From Rhodothermales bacterium (GTDB taxonomy: Bacteria; Bacteroidota; Rhodothermia; Rhodothermales; Bin80): a stretch of DNA of 64,000 nt. The notes beneath the pieces are model-generated. The model was given only the letters and a program-made list of their open reading frames with translations, was not told the origin of the DNA and searched no databases. The stretch covers positions 3,104,810 through 3,168,809 of the forward strand of contig OX638318.1 of assembly GCA_951812585.1 (NCBI GenBank). The letters run 5' to 3'. Made by a program: the position numbers and the translations under genes. Shown piece after piece: positions 53,119 through 62,654 of this stretch; the first letter of the stretch is position 1, and every line of letters starts with the position of its first letter.

Positions 53119-54828
53119 TTAGTCCTGATTGCGCCGCGCGCGTTGTCGCTCTCTCGTGATGCGCAGGTAGTCGTCGCGAGAGACGTTGGAGCCGAATGCA
53201 CTGAAATAGTCGTCGGTGAGCTTCTTTGCTATGCCCGACAACAACACCAGCGCCAACACGTTTGGTATCGTAACAAGTGCCAGCGCCGTGTCGCCCAAGT
53301 TCCAGATCACGTTCAGCGATACCACGGCACCGACGAAGTGCATCACCACAAAAAGCAGCTTATACGGAAGTATTGCGGGCCGCCCAAAGATGTACATCGC
53401 ACTGCGATCCCCATAATAACTCCATGAGATCGCTGTAGAGATCCCAAAGAGGAGCACGCTGATGACAACGATGAAGTTGCCGAAGCGCCCCAAGCCATTG
53501 GAGAAAGCAAACGCGGTGAGCGGTGCACCGTTTTCGACTGCAGGGCCGTAGAGCGTTTCATAGCTTTGGCCATTCAAGGCCACGGCTACGTTGCTGCCTG
53601 GCCGGATCTCCCCGGAGAACAGCACCGTTTGATCCTGATCCAGATACAATTCTGTAACCGGCACCTCATGCCATGCGAACCGCACTCCGCCCATCTGCTG
53701 CCCCTCTCGCACTTCAATGGCTGCCGGCAGTGCGTCGGAATCCACGGGCTGGTAGCCCCGGTCCGTATGCTCCACATACGAATAGTCCCCGCCTTCCGTG
53801 AGCGTAAGGGCCGTCGGGGTCGTGGCATCCCAAACACCGGTGGTGAGGATCACCAGCGCCGTGATCGTACAGATGACAATAGTGTCAATAAACGGCTCCA
53901 GCAAGGCCACGACACCCTCAGAGACCGGCTCCTCCGTCTTGGCGGCAGAGTGCGCAATCGGCGCGGAGCCTTGTCCCGCTTCATTGGAAAACAGGCCACG
54001 ACGAACACCCCACAAGAGCGTCTGCAGCAAGATGCCAACGCCCGTGCCCGCGACGCCCGCAGTAGGATTGAATGCCTCAGTGAAGATCAGACCCAGCGAA
54101 GGCAGGACCGTTTCGAAATTAATGCCCAGAATCACCAGCCCGCCGGCGACATAAATGGCTGCCATGGTGGGTGCCAGAATTCCCGTAACCTTGCCTATCC
54201 GCGAGATGCCGCCTAGAATCACGAGCGCAACCACACCGGCTGTGAGCAGGCCTGTTACCCAGGTCGCAGTCCCGAACTCCGCATTCATCAGATCTGCAAC
54301 GGTATTCGCCTGGATCGCATTGCCCGTTAGCAACGCTGTAAAAACTAGGCCGGTAGCTACAAGGACCGCCAGCGGCTTGAACTTGCTTCCCAGCCCCCGC
54401 TCGATATAGTACATAGGGCCCCCGGAGACGGTGCCCACCATCTTGCCAGCGCCTGTCTCCACATGCCGAAACCGCAGTGCCAGCGTAACCTCAGTGTACT
54501 TGGTAGCCATACCAAGCAGGGCCGTCATCCACATCCAGAAGATTGCCCCAGGCCCGCCCCAGTGGATAGCGATCGCAACGCCGGCGATGTTGCCGATGCC
54601 CACCGTGGCCGAAAGCGCCGTAGTGAGCGCCTGAAAGTGCGTAACATCACCGGTATCGTTGGGATCATCGTACTTGCCCATGGCCACCTTGATGCCATGG
54701 CCCATGCGCCGGAACTGTATAAATCCGAGCCGCAGGGTCAAGTACGCACCTGTGCCCAGAAGCATGACCAGAAGCGGATACTTGATCAGCTCGTCTATTA
54801 ATCCCTGAATATCTAGTATGGCATCCAT
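53119..54828 (-). CDS. Alanine/glycine:cation symporter (AGCS) with soluble insertion
   Basis: A 569-residue sodium- or proton-coupled amino acid symporter. The family core is clear: TTALSATVGIGNIAGVAIAI, GGPGAIFWMWMTALLGMATKY, SGGPMYYIERGLG, LLWGVRRGLFSNEAGQGSAPIAH (in part), then IVVISVLLFGISTAISWSYYG and WNLGDTALAL. Normal length is ~450-480. The excess is a ~100-residue polar, beta-rich block at ~335-435 (TEGGDYSYVEHTDRGYQPV, ELYLDQDQTVLFSGEIRPG) inserted after the helix ending VILTTGVWD, likely exposed to the periplasm. The C-terminus is strongly basic (RERQRARRNQD). NhaC follows 50 bases downstream. Confidence 0.9.
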   Translation of the reverse strand: MDAILDIQGLIDELIKYPLLVMLLGTGAYLTLRLGFIQFRRMGHGIKVAMGKYDDPNDTGDVTHFQALTTALSATVGIGNIAGVAIAIHWGGPGAIFWMWMTALLGMATKYTEVTLALRFRHVETGAGKMVGTVSGGPMYYIERGLGSKFKPLAVLVATGLVFTALLTGNAIQANTVADLMNAEFGTATWVTGLLTAGVVALVILGGISRIGKVTGILAPTMAAIYVAGGLVILGINFETVLPSLGLIFTEAFNPTAGVAGTGVGILLQTLLWGVRRGLFSNEAGQGSAPIAHSAAKTEEPVSEGVVALLEPFIDTIVICTITALVILTTGVWDATTPTALTLTEGGDYSYVEHTDRGYQPVDSDALPAAIEVREGQQMGGVRFAWHEVPVTELYLDQDQTVLFSGEIRPGSNVAVALNGQSYETLYGPAVENGAPLTAFAFSNGLGRFGNFIVVISVLLFGISTAISWSYYGDRSAMYIFGRPAILPYKLLFVVMHFVGAVVSLNVIWNLGDTALALVTIPNVLALVLLSGIAKKLTDDYFSAFGSNVSRDDYLRITRERQRARRNQD

Positions 54829-55022
54829 AACAACGGGTAGCTATAGGTATGGTAAGCAATCGGAGAAGATACGCCCTGCTCGCAGGCTGAGCAAATGTAC
54901 GCAGCAATGCCCGCGCTGTGGATTCCACGACGCACGCGCATAGCGCGGTACTGAGACCCGCTCCGTGGCCCGGCCTCCAGGCCATGGACTGTTTTGCTTC
55001 ACCGCCTGAAAAATTCCTGGCG

Positions 55023-56093
55023 TCACAGGGCGGATTCTGCCCACAATTCGCTCTTCTGGCGTTGCCGAACGATATCAATCGCAAGGAGAATCGCCTTTCG
55101 AAGGCTGAGCGGTGATGCTATCCCTTGCCCCGCAATACCGAAGGCCGTGCCGTGATCAGGCGATGTGCGCACGATCGGCAGGCCCGCAGTAAAGTTTACA
55201 CCTTCTTCGAAGGCCAGGGCCTTGAATGGCGCCAGCCCCTGGTCGTGGTACATGGCAAGGACGGCGTCATACTGCCGGTAGGCCGAAGTGCCAAAGAAGC
55301 CATCGGCAGGAAACGGGCCGAACGCCAGCAAACTGTTGCGGCAGCTCTCCTGAATCGCCGGCAGGATCTCTTCAGTTTCCTCGCTGCCCAGCACCCCACC
55401 CTCGCCCGCATGCGGATTCAGCCCCAGAACAGCGACCTTGGGCCTGGCGATTCCAAAGTCTTGCACAAGGCTCTGGCATAGGCTTTTAATGCGCTGCTTG
55501 ATCACACTGCGCCGCACTGCACCGGCCACGCGCTTGATCGGAATATGAATTGTCACAAGCCCAACGCGCAGAGATGCAGCGACCATCATCATCATTGGAT
55601 GCTTGGCCCCTGTTTGTCGGGCCAGAAACTCCGTATGACCGGCAAAGTCATAGTCAGCCAGCGCGATAGCATGCTTGGAAATGGGCGCGGTCACGATGCC
55701 ATCGACTTCACCGGCTATCGCCAGTTCCGTGGCTGTGCCGACAGCTTCCAGCGCCAGTCGGCCCGCCTCTGGCGTGGTCTGCCCTACAGCAATGCGTGCC
55801 TTGCGGCCGGGCAAGGTGTCTATGATCTTTGTGCTGCCTTCTGGAACGGTTGTCGATACTTCCCTGGCAATTCGCAGTCGAAGCGCACCGAGGTTGTATT
55901 GATGAGCATAGCGCCTGAATACATGCGCTGAACCGACGAGGATAGGCTCAAAAAACTGAAGTAATCGCCGATCTGTCAGAGCCTTAAGCGCGACCTCCGG
56001 GCCAATCCCATTGGGATCACCGTGTGTAATCGCGATGCGCGGCCTGCCCTTCGGCAAAGCGCCTGGCCGAGATCCTGAGGAAGTTTGAAACAC
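55023..56093 (-). CDS. pdxA: 4-hydroxythreonine-4-phosphate dehydrogenase
   Basis: A 356-residue PdxA of pyridoxal phosphate synthesis (DXP-dependent route). It starts with GTG at 56093, sharing one base with the TAG of pepA. Marks: ITHGDPNGIGPEV, APISKHAIALADYDFAGHTEFLA (in part, with a metal-binding His), LGLNPHAGEGGVLGSEE and YHDQGLAPFKALAF with the second metal His. It is the last gene of a nrnA-pepA-pdxA run with overlapping ends. The combination is unusual metabolically; expression coupling rather than pathway seems to hold it together. Confidence 0.93.
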   Translation of the reverse strand: MFQTSSGSRPGALPKGRPRIAITHGDPNGIGPEVALKALTDRRLLQFFEPILVGSAHVFRRYAHQYNLGALRLRIAREVSTTVPEGSTKIIDTLPGRKARIAVGQTTPEAGRLALEAVGTATELAIAGEVDGIVTAPISKHAIALADYDFAGHTEFLARQTGAKHPMMMMVAASLRVGLVTIHIPIKRVAGAVRRSVIKQRIKSLCQSLVQDFGIARPKVAVLGLNPHAGEGGVLGSEETEEILPAIQESCRNSLLAFGPFPADGFFGTSAYRQYDAVLAMYHDQGLAPFKALAFEEGVNFTAGLPIVRTSPDHGTAFGIAGQGIASPLSLRKAILLAIDIVRQRQKSELWAESAL

Positions 56094-57577
56094 TAGCGTT
56101 TTCTGGTGCTCGCCATCCGCGTAAGAAACTCCACGAGTAACCGCACCCCAAAGCCGGTCCCGCCCTCAGGACGGTACGGCATCGCCTTCTGGAGAAAAGC
56201 CGGGCCCGCCAGATCCACATGGAGCCAGTCGTAGTCCACAAAATGCTCTAGGAATTTGGCAGCCGTTATGCTGCCGGCCTCACGGTTACCGATGTTCTTG
56301 ATGTCCGCTACATGGCTTCGCAACGCATCGCCGTAATGCGCATGCATCGGCATCGGATGTACCAGATCGCCGCTTTGATCGCCGGCCTCGCACAAGGCCG
56401 CGATGGGACCCCGATTGGTCATTGCAGCGGCGACCTTGCTGCCCAAGGCAACAACCTGCGCGCCGGTCAGCGTCGCAAGATCGATTACGAGCTCCGGACG
56501 GTAGATCTTCGCGTAAGACAACGCATCTGCAAGGATCAGGCGTCCTTCAGCATCGGTGTTGAGCACTTCGACCGTCTTGCCGGAGTGCATCGTTAGGACA
56601 TCGCCGGGCACGTACGCAAACGCCCCCGGACGGTTGTCTGTCGCGGGCACCAGCCCCACAACGTACAACGGAACGTCCAGGCGGGCTAGCGCCTCCAGCG
56701 TCCCAATGACCGCGGCACCCCCGGCCATGTCCGCCTTCATGTGATCCATCGAGTCCTTGGTGGGCTTCAAAGACAAACCGCCCGTATCGAACACGATGCC
56801 CTTCCCCACGAGTACCACCGGTCGACTATTGGCCGCTTTGCTCGGCTGCCAAGTCATCTCAATAAATGCAGGCGGTTCTGGGCTGCCGCGATTGACGGCG
56901 AGAAGACCGCCCATCTTTTCGTGCTCAATCTCTGCCTTGTCCCACACTGTTACGTCGAAACCGTTCTTCTTGGCGTGCCTTTCGACGGCCTTGCCCAGCA
57001 ACGTAGGAGTTTTTTCATGCGGCGACATGTTGACGAGGTCGCGCGCGGTGCAGGTCGATTCTGCAATCACACGCCCGCGTTCCGCACCGCGCCGCACGGC
57101 TTGTTCATGCGCCCCAGCATGCAGAACGAAGCGCTCAGTGCGATCATGCGTGCGCTCGTCCTCTTCCTTGTAACGCTGAAATTCGTACGATGCAAGCATG
57201 AATCCCTCCACCAGTGCCTGCCCCGTCACATCGCTGTCGAGCGCCACGTCCGGTATACGAAGCGCCACGGTGGTGCCATTGGTCTTTTTTGCCAGCGCAG
57301 CACCCGTAGCAGCGGCCTCGCGGAGTGCTTCGGCATCATCGGCTGAATCCCCCAAACCGACAAAAGCCACGCGATGTGCGCGGGTGGCAGCCGGGTAAAC
57401 CACGACAGATTCGCCTGCCTTGCCGGAAAAGTCCGACAACGTCAACTCTAGTGCTTGGCCTATTTCGCCCCCGATATTTTCCGCCGTGATGCCTGCATCC
57501 CCTTCGGTCACAAGGAGCAGCAGGAGGTCCACATCCAGACTGACAAGCGGCAAGGTCGTTACAGAGACTTTCATCAT
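56093..57577 (-). CDS. pepA: Leucyl aminopeptidase
   Basis: A 494-residue M17 metallopeptidase, which releases N-terminal amino acids from peptides. The catalytic half shows GKGIVFDTGGLSLKP with the Lys and Asp ligands, MKADMAGGAAV and the signature NTDAEGRLILADALSYA. The N-terminal half is the usual macro-like domain. ATG 57577 overlaps the TGA of nrnA (ATGA). Length and all active-site residues are normal. In some bacteria PepA also binds DNA as a Xer accessory factor, but nothing here shows that. Confidence 0.95.
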   Translation of the reverse strand: MMKVSVTTLPLVSLDVDLLLLLVTEGDAGITAENIGGEIGQALELTLSDFSGKAGESVVVYPAATRAHRVAFVGLGDSADDAEALREAAATGAALAKKTNGTTVALRIPDVALDSDVTGQALVEGFMLASYEFQRYKEEDERTHDRTERFVLHAGAHEQAVRRGAERGRVIAESTCTARDLVNMSPHEKTPTLLGKAVERHAKKNGFDVTVWDKAEIEHEKMGGLLAVNRGSPEPPAFIEMTWQPSKAANSRPVVLVGKGIVFDTGGLSLKPTKDSMDHMKADMAGGAAVIGTLEALARLDVPLYVVGLVPATDNRPGAFAYVPGDVLTMHSGKTVEVLNTDAEGRLILADALSYAKIYRPELVIDLATLTGAQVVALGSKVAAAMTNRGPIAALCEAGDQSGDLVHPMPMHAHYGDALRSHVADIKNIGNREAGSITAAKFLEHFVDYDWLHVDLAGPAFLQKAMPYRPEGGTGFGVRLLVEFLTRMASTRKR

Positions 57578-58629
57578 ATTCCAGTTAGGATCGATAGATA
57601 CTGCTTGTCATCCGCCGAGAGCTCATCTTCAACCGGTGCCTCCGCCAGACTGATGTGCTTCGGCGCAGACTTGACTACCGTGTCAATGATCTCCTGCAGC
57701 GGGCCCCGTATAAAGGCACCCGCTGCATTCCGGTGACCGCCGCCGCCGAATGATCGCGCCCACCCATCCACGGCGCACGCACCCTTGGATCGAAAGCTCA
57801 CCTTGACGCCCTTGCGTGTTTCCGAAAACACCAGCGCTGCTTCCACGCCCTCTACGGCCATCGCGAATTCCACGAAGCCCTCCGTATCCTGATAGTCTGC
57901 CGATGTGGTTTCGAGCATGTTGCGCGTGACCACGATGTAGGCCAGCTTGCCATCAAAACGCAGCGTGAGAGTGTTCATAACGTGCCCTAGCAGCCTGGGC
58001 CACTCGGGGGTGTGCGTCTGGTATATTTCGGCGTATACCTCAGCGGGTTTCCTGGCACCCCGGTCCAGTACGTCGGCAACGATGCGATGCACCGCCGGCG
58101 TAACCGTAGCATACCGGAACTGCCCCGTATCGGTCATGATCGCCACATACAGCGCAGTAGCTACCGGTCCTCGGAGCAGCGCCTCATCCCATGCCTTGAT
58201 CAGCGCGTAAACCAATTCGCCCGTAGCCGCTGCATCCTCTCGCACATAGGACAGATCAAACCATGACTCCGGTTGCCGATGATGATCTATCAGAATCTTG
58301 ATCCCTGCCGTGTCCTGCACTAGATCCCCGATGCCAGTCCCCAGGCGGTGGGCAGCATTGAGGTCCAACACTACGATGGCCTCAGCCCGCAACAGTGTAC
58401 TGACTTGCGCCAGCGAATCTGTAAAGACCTGAATGTCTTCAGCACCATCCATCCATGCCAGCGTACTGGGCACGGTGTGGGCATTGATCATCGTCACGGA
58501 CTTGCCTAACTGCCTCAAAAAAAGCCCAAGAGCGAGCTGAGAACCTATCGCGTCCCCGTCAGGACGAATATGCGTCGTGATTACAATGCGCTGAAGGCTC
58601 CGCAAGACCACAATGATGTCTTCAACCAT
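57574..58629 (-). CDS. nrnA: DHH/DHHA1 phosphoesterase (NrnA type)
   Basis: A 351-residue bifunctional oligoribonuclease/pAp-phosphatase-like enzyme that degrades nano-RNA or linear dinucleotides. The metal motifs are HIRPDGDAIGSQLAL, VVLDLNAAHRLG and the DHH-type IDHHRQPES, followed by a MTDTGQFRYA segment. The C-terminal DHHA1 domain has SFGGGGHRNAAGAFI. A product of the c-di-AMP phosphodiesterase at 17511 (pApA) is a known substrate of relatives, so the two may act in one turnover route. It leads the overlapping nrnA-pepA-pdxA run. Confidence 0.92.
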   Translation of the reverse strand: MVEDIIVVLRSLQRIVITTHIRPDGDAIGSQLALGLFLRQLGKSVTMINAHTVPSTLAWMDGAEDIQVFTDSLAQVSTLLRAEAIVVLDLNAAHRLGTGIGDLVQDTAGIKILIDHHRQPESWFDLSYVREDAAATGELVYALIKAWDEALLRGPVATALYVAIMTDTGQFRYATVTPAVHRIVADVLDRGARKPAEVYAEIYQTHTPEWPRLLGHVMNTLTLRFDGKLAYIVVTRNMLETTSADYQDTEGFVEFAMAVEGVEAALVFSETRKGVKVSFRSKGACAVDGWARSFGGGGHRNAAGAFIRGPLQEIIDTVVKSAPKHISLAEAPVEDELSADDKQYLSILTGI

Positions 58630-58881
58630 AGGCGCAGCTCAACCCGTAGATATGGAACAGTTTAACGCCAATAGCGGCAGCATGTTCGTACGTGCAGACG
58701 TGTGCGTTCATAGCACGCGTTGAATGCATGCACACCATTCCGTTAGTAAACAAACGAGCGGCCGTGTACACCTGTGGCGTCATCAGCGGCGAACCCAGCT
58801 TTTCTGCCGCGCGCGTGATAGGAAGCGATTGCAGACTGGTTGAGACATACGCGCCCCGCTACTAGTACAATGCGGGGCGTC

Positions 58882-60183
58882 TCAGATCGCTTGCCAGCTT
58901 TCAGACTGCCGACACAGGACCGTCGTGGAATCCGTGTCTTCGTCCAGCAACGCCCGACTGATGCGCTCCATGCGGACGCCTTGCGAGCCTTTCACCAGGA
59001 AGGCGTCGGCTGGACCTGGTACTGCGGGATGGCCGCTTCGCAAGGCTTCGACCGCTTCGTGCGCGCTGCTGAATACCACAATGGCCCGACGCACTGCTGG
59101 CGGCAACATTCCGTGTGCTTCGGCCATGCACTGGCCGACCAGAACAAGGCGATCCGTGGTGCGTGACGCTGCCCGGATGATTCGGAGGTGCTCCGCAGCG
59201 GACTCGGAGCCGAGCTCCAGCATATCGCCAAGGTAGGCGATGCGGCGCTGGGCTGGCTCGCGCGACAGAACGCGGAGCGCGCTGAGCGTAGTCGCCGGCG
59301 AAGCGTTATAGGTATCATCAATGAGCGTACAACCCGAACGGCCTGGCAGCTTTGAAAGTCGACCCTTTTCCGGTTGAAGCAAGCCAAGGCGCGCGTTGAT
59401 GGCCGCGCGAGACATGCCTAGCACATGCCCAACAGAAAACGCGGCCAACGCCAAGTAGATGGCATGGTCGCCGAGAAGCGGGAGGGTCGCGGTGATGTGG
59501 TTCGGTCCTATGTCGCAGGCAGCGCGCGTACCGTAACGCACGGTGCGTCCCGTGTGCATCTTCTCCATCGCGGATACGTGCGGATCGTCCGCGTTAAGGC
59601 ATGCAACCCCGCTGCCCGTCAGGGCTCCCACAATTTCCGCCTTGGTACGGGCCACACGTGCAATGGTACCAAACGACTCAAGATGCACACCATACACGTT
59701 GGTGACAACAGAAACGTCCGGGGGAAAATAGCCGCAAAGCTCGGCGATGTCACCCGACTGGCTCGCACCCATCTCCAGCACGACCTTCGTGCTCCGGTCA
59801 AAGTCGTTGTTCAATAACGTCAGCGAAATACCCAGGACGGTGTTCAGATTGCCTGTAGTGGACAGCACTGGAAACTGCCCGCGGAGCACCTTCGTGATGG
59901 CATTGCGCGTACTGGTCTTGCCAACCGAGCCTGTGATGGCCACGACGGTCGGGCCGCACGCCAACAGCTTCTTATGTGCCTCCAATGCCAGGAACCGTTC
60001 GGCATTGTCAACCAGCGTCACGGCGACATGGCACGGCGTAGCAACAGGGCGTTCCACCACCACGCCGCGGGCGCCCTTGCGGATGGCTTCCGCAATAAAG
60101 TCATGGCCATCAAACCGCTCACCGCGGATGGCTACATACGTTTCGCCGGGGCGGAGGGTGCGCGTATCGGTCGAGTAACGCAT
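58882..60183 (-). CDS. murF: UDP-MurNAc-tripeptide D-Ala-D-Ala ligase
   Basis: A 433-residue Mur ligase that adds D-Ala-D-Ala to the cell-wall precursor. The N-terminal MurF domain (DTRTLRPGETYVAIRG, FDGHDFIAEAIRKGA) is short: the protein starts at that first strand. The ATP loop is AITGSVGKTST, followed by GNLNTVLGISLTLL, EMGASQSGDIAEL, and DDTYNASPATTLSAL and YLGDMLELGSESAAEH, both characteristic of MurF. The gene shares one base with ddl (TGATG), which makes its D-Ala-D-Ala substrate. Confidence 0.94.
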   Translation of the reverse strand: MRYSTDTRTLRPGETYVAIRGERFDGHDFIAEAIRKGARGVVVERPVATPCHVAVTLVDNAERFLALEAHKKLLACGPTVVAITGSVGKTSTRNAITKVLRGQFPVLSTTGNLNTVLGISLTLLNNDFDRSTKVVLEMGASQSGDIAELCGYFPPDVSVVTNVYGVHLESFGTIARVARTKAEIVGALTGSGVACLNADDPHVSAMEKMHTGRTVRYGTRAACDIGPNHITATLPLLGDHAIYLALAAFSVGHVLGMSRAAINARLGLLQPEKGRLSKLPGRSGCTLIDDTYNASPATTLSALRVLSREPAQRRIAYLGDMLELGSESAAEHLRIIRAASRTTDRLVLVGQCMAEAHGMLPPAVRRAIVVFSSAHEAVEALRSGHPAVPGPADAFLVKGSQGVRMERISRALLDEDTDSTTVLCRQSESWQAI

Positions 60184-61256
60184 CAGCGATTACGCAATAG
60201 CTTTGCGCTGCGTACATGGCGTGCCAAAGCATCGGCGATGAGCTCATCAATCAGCTCCGCAAAGCTCAGGCCTGTGTGCGCCCAAAGAACTGGAAACATG
60301 GAATGCCGCGTGAAGCCCGGAATCGTGTTGACCTCGTTGATCCAGAGATGGTCATTCGTGTCCAGGAAAAAGTCCACACGGGCCATGCCTGCGCAGCAGA
60401 GCGCGCGATAGGCCTTTATGGCCAGCGCCGGCAGTTGAGCAGCGACCGCATCCGGCAGGTCCGCCGGGATGAGAAGGGTGGTAGCCGCCTCGTCCTGATA
60501 CTTTGCTTTGTACGAATAGAACTCGTGCGTGGTGACTATCTCCCCGGGCACGGAAACGCGTGGGTGCACAGACCCGATAACCGCACACTCGATCTCGCGG
60601 CCTTCAATGAATTCCTCCACTACGACCTTGTGGTCGTATCTGAATGCGTGGGCAAGCGCGGAATCAAACGCTTCCTGCGTCGCCGCCTTGCCAATGCCTA
60701 CGGACGAGCCGGTATTGGCCGGCTTGACAAACAAAGGGCTGCCCAGGACTCGTGCGCACTGCGCATACGTATACAGATTAGCTTCACCGCTGTGCAGCAC
60801 CAGACATCGCGCCGTTGGCAGGCCCGCCTGGAGCAGCAGCCGTTTCATCACATCCTTATCCATCCCAATGGCCGACCCAAGGACGCCGGAACCCACACAG
60901 GCAATGCCGTACGCTTGCAAGAGGCCTTGCACTGTGCCGTCCTCTCCGTTAGGACCGTGCAATACTGGAAAGACCACATCCAGCCTGGCCAGCTCAGCAA
61001 AGGGCGGTGTAGCGGATAGCAGCCTTCCCTTGTGGGGCAGCAGGACTACCGGAGATCCGGCATCGCCATGGGGCCAAGCGCCTCCAGCCGCAGGCTTGAT
61101 CAGGCGCCAACCTCCATCCTGCCCTATCTCAATCAGGCTGATTACGTAGCGTTCCCTGTCGGCGGCTGTATATATGGCCTGGGCTGAGGCAATGGAGATT
61201 TCGTGCTCTGCTGACTGGCCCCCAAAGAGGAGCCCGATATGCATCTTGCGCCTCAC
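60183..61256 (-). CDS. ddl: D-alanine-D-alanine ligase
   Basis: A 357-residue ATP-grasp ligase that makes the dipeptide used by MurF. Start is GTG 61256, or ATG 61244 four codons in. Marks: GLLFGGQSAEHEIS, PVLHGPNGEDGTVQG, PLFVKPANTGSSVGIGK, VVEEFIEGREIECAV, GMARVDFFLD and the metal/ADP loop NEVNTIPGFT. Length is normal. The overlap with murF couples production of the dipeptide and its user. Confidence 0.95.
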   Translation of the reverse strand: MRRKMHIGLLFGGQSAEHEISIASAQAIYTAADRERYVISLIEIGQDGGWRLIKPAAGGAWPHGDAGSPVVLLPHKGRLLSATPPFAELARLDVVFPVLHGPNGEDGTVQGLLQAYGIACVGSGVLGSAIGMDKDVMKRLLLQAGLPTARCLVLHSGEANLYTYAQCARVLGSPLFVKPANTGSSVGIGKAATQEAFDSALAHAFRYDHKVVVEEFIEGREIECAVIGSVHPRVSVPGEIVTTHEFYSYKAKYQDEAATTLLIPADLPDAVAAQLPALAIKAYRALCCAGMARVDFFLDTNDHLWINEVNTIPGFTRHSMFPVLWAHTGLSFAELIDELIADALARHVRSAKLLRNR

Positions 61257-61367
61257 CGGCCTTGCGGCCCAATGTGCGCGCGGCCGCCCTTACCGACTGC
61301 ACCTGGAGCATGGTGTGCACCCGGTGCATGGAGCGGTGCGACGCAGTGCACCTGCGCCCAGCGCACG

Positions 61368-62654
61368 CTACGCATTAGTCACCATCTGCCCGTTGTTGTA
61401 GATGGCCCAGGCTCTACCCACCAGCTGCGTGCCGACAAACGGTGTATTACTGCTTTTCGAATGAATATGACCGGCCTCGAAGGTCCACTTCGTTTCGGCA
61501 TCAAAGATGGTCAGGTTTGCTGGTGCCCCAACGCGAATTACCGGCACAGGAATACGGAAAATCTGCCTGGGCGCCACGCAGAGCTTGAAAATGGCTTCGG
61601 CCGTGCTCAGGAATCCTTCGGCGATGATGTAACGGCCCGTAAGGCCCCAGGCAGTTTCCAACCCTATAATCCCGAACGGTGCTTCAGTGAACTCTACGTC
61701 CTTTTCGAACGCGGCATGGGGCGCATGGTCCGTGCAGATCGCGTCGATCGTTCCGTCCTGAAGTCCGCGCTTGATCGCCTCTACATCAGCTTCGGTGCGC
61801 AGCGGCGGATGCATCTTCGTCGCCGTCGAAAATCCACTCTCTTCCACGGCTGCATCTGTGAGTGCAAAATGGTGCGTGCAAACTTCCGTGGTCACGTTCA
61901 TGCCTTTGGACTTGGCGCTCCGCACCAAGGCTACGCTGGCAGCGGTTGAGATGTGCGGAACATGCAGGTACGCACCGGTAAGCTCCGTCAGCAGCAGGTC
62001 ACGCGCGAGCATGGACTCTTCCGATAACGCCGGCACCGGCCTTATCCCCAAGCGTGTTGACACAGCGCCCTCATTCATGTGACCCTTGGTACCCATCGTC
62101 TGGTCCTCCAAGTGGTTCACAATGACCCGGTCCAGTGTCGAGGCGTATTCCAGTGCACGGCGCATCAGGTGGCCATTGTGCACGGGAGAGCCATCATCGC
62201 TGAAGGCGACGGCTCCGCTCTCAGCAAGTTCAAAGAGGGGCGCAAGCTCCAACCCTTCCCGTTTCTTGGACACGCAGGCGATCGGATGGACATCAACAGG
62301 AAGGCCTGCCGCGCGCTTCATAATCGCTTGCACCACTTCGCTCGAATCAGTCGGCGGCATGGTGTTGGGCTGGCAGGCAACGGCAGTGAAGCCCCCAAAA
62401 GCCGCGGCGCGGCATCCGGATGCAATGGTTTCCTTGTGCTCAAAGCCTGGCTCGCGCAGGTGTACGTGCATATCCATCCAGCCCGGCGAAATCAGCCGGT
62501 TGTGTGCGTCGTAGCATTGAATCCCGGGTGTCTTGACGCTGAGGTTTTCGCCGATGGCGGCAATACGCCCGTGTTCAACCACAATGTCAGCGCGGCGCTT
62601 GGCACCCGAATGCGGGTCAAGAAGTGTCCCACCCCGGATAAGCCAATCTTGCAT
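61368..62654 (-). CDS. pyrC: Dihydroorotase
   Basis: A 428-residue class I dihydroorotase, third step of pyrimidine synthesis. ATG 62654 (MQDWLIRGGTLLDP) is chosen; the frame to 62759 has no family match upstream. Zinc ligands are visible in PGWMDMHVHLREPG, HISTAASV and the catalytic Asp in CTDHAPHAAFEKD. The Lys usually carboxylated appears replaced in this long form, where GFTAVACQPNT and an Asp in FSDDGSP fill the site. A -7-type promoter box lies 26 bases upstream. It stands apart from ddl by 111 bases. Confidence 0.93.
   Translation of the reverse strand: MQDWLIRGGTLLDPHSGAKRRADIVVEHGRIAAIGENLSVKTPGIQCYDAHNRLISPGWMDMHVHLREPGFEHKETIASGCRAAAFGGFTAVACQPNTMPPTDSSEVVQAIMKRAAGLPVDVHPIACVSKKREGLELAPLFELAESGAVAFSDDGSPVHNGHLMRRALEYASTLDRVIVNHLEDQTMGTKGHMNEGAVSTRLGIRPVPALSEESMLARDLLLTELTGAYLHVPHISTAASVALVRSAKSKGMNVTTEVCTHHFALTDAAVEESGFSTATKMHPPLRTEADVEAIKRGLQDGTIDAICTDHAPHAAFEKDVEFTEAPFGIIGLETAWGLTGRYIIAEGFLSTAEAIFKLCVAPRQIFRIPVPVIRVGAPANLTIFDAETKWTFEAGHIHSKSSNTPFVGTQLVGRAWAIYNNGQMVTNA

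Noticed and set aside
60216-61019. 267-codon plus-strand frame
   Set aside because: Antisense to ddl, which is unambiguous.
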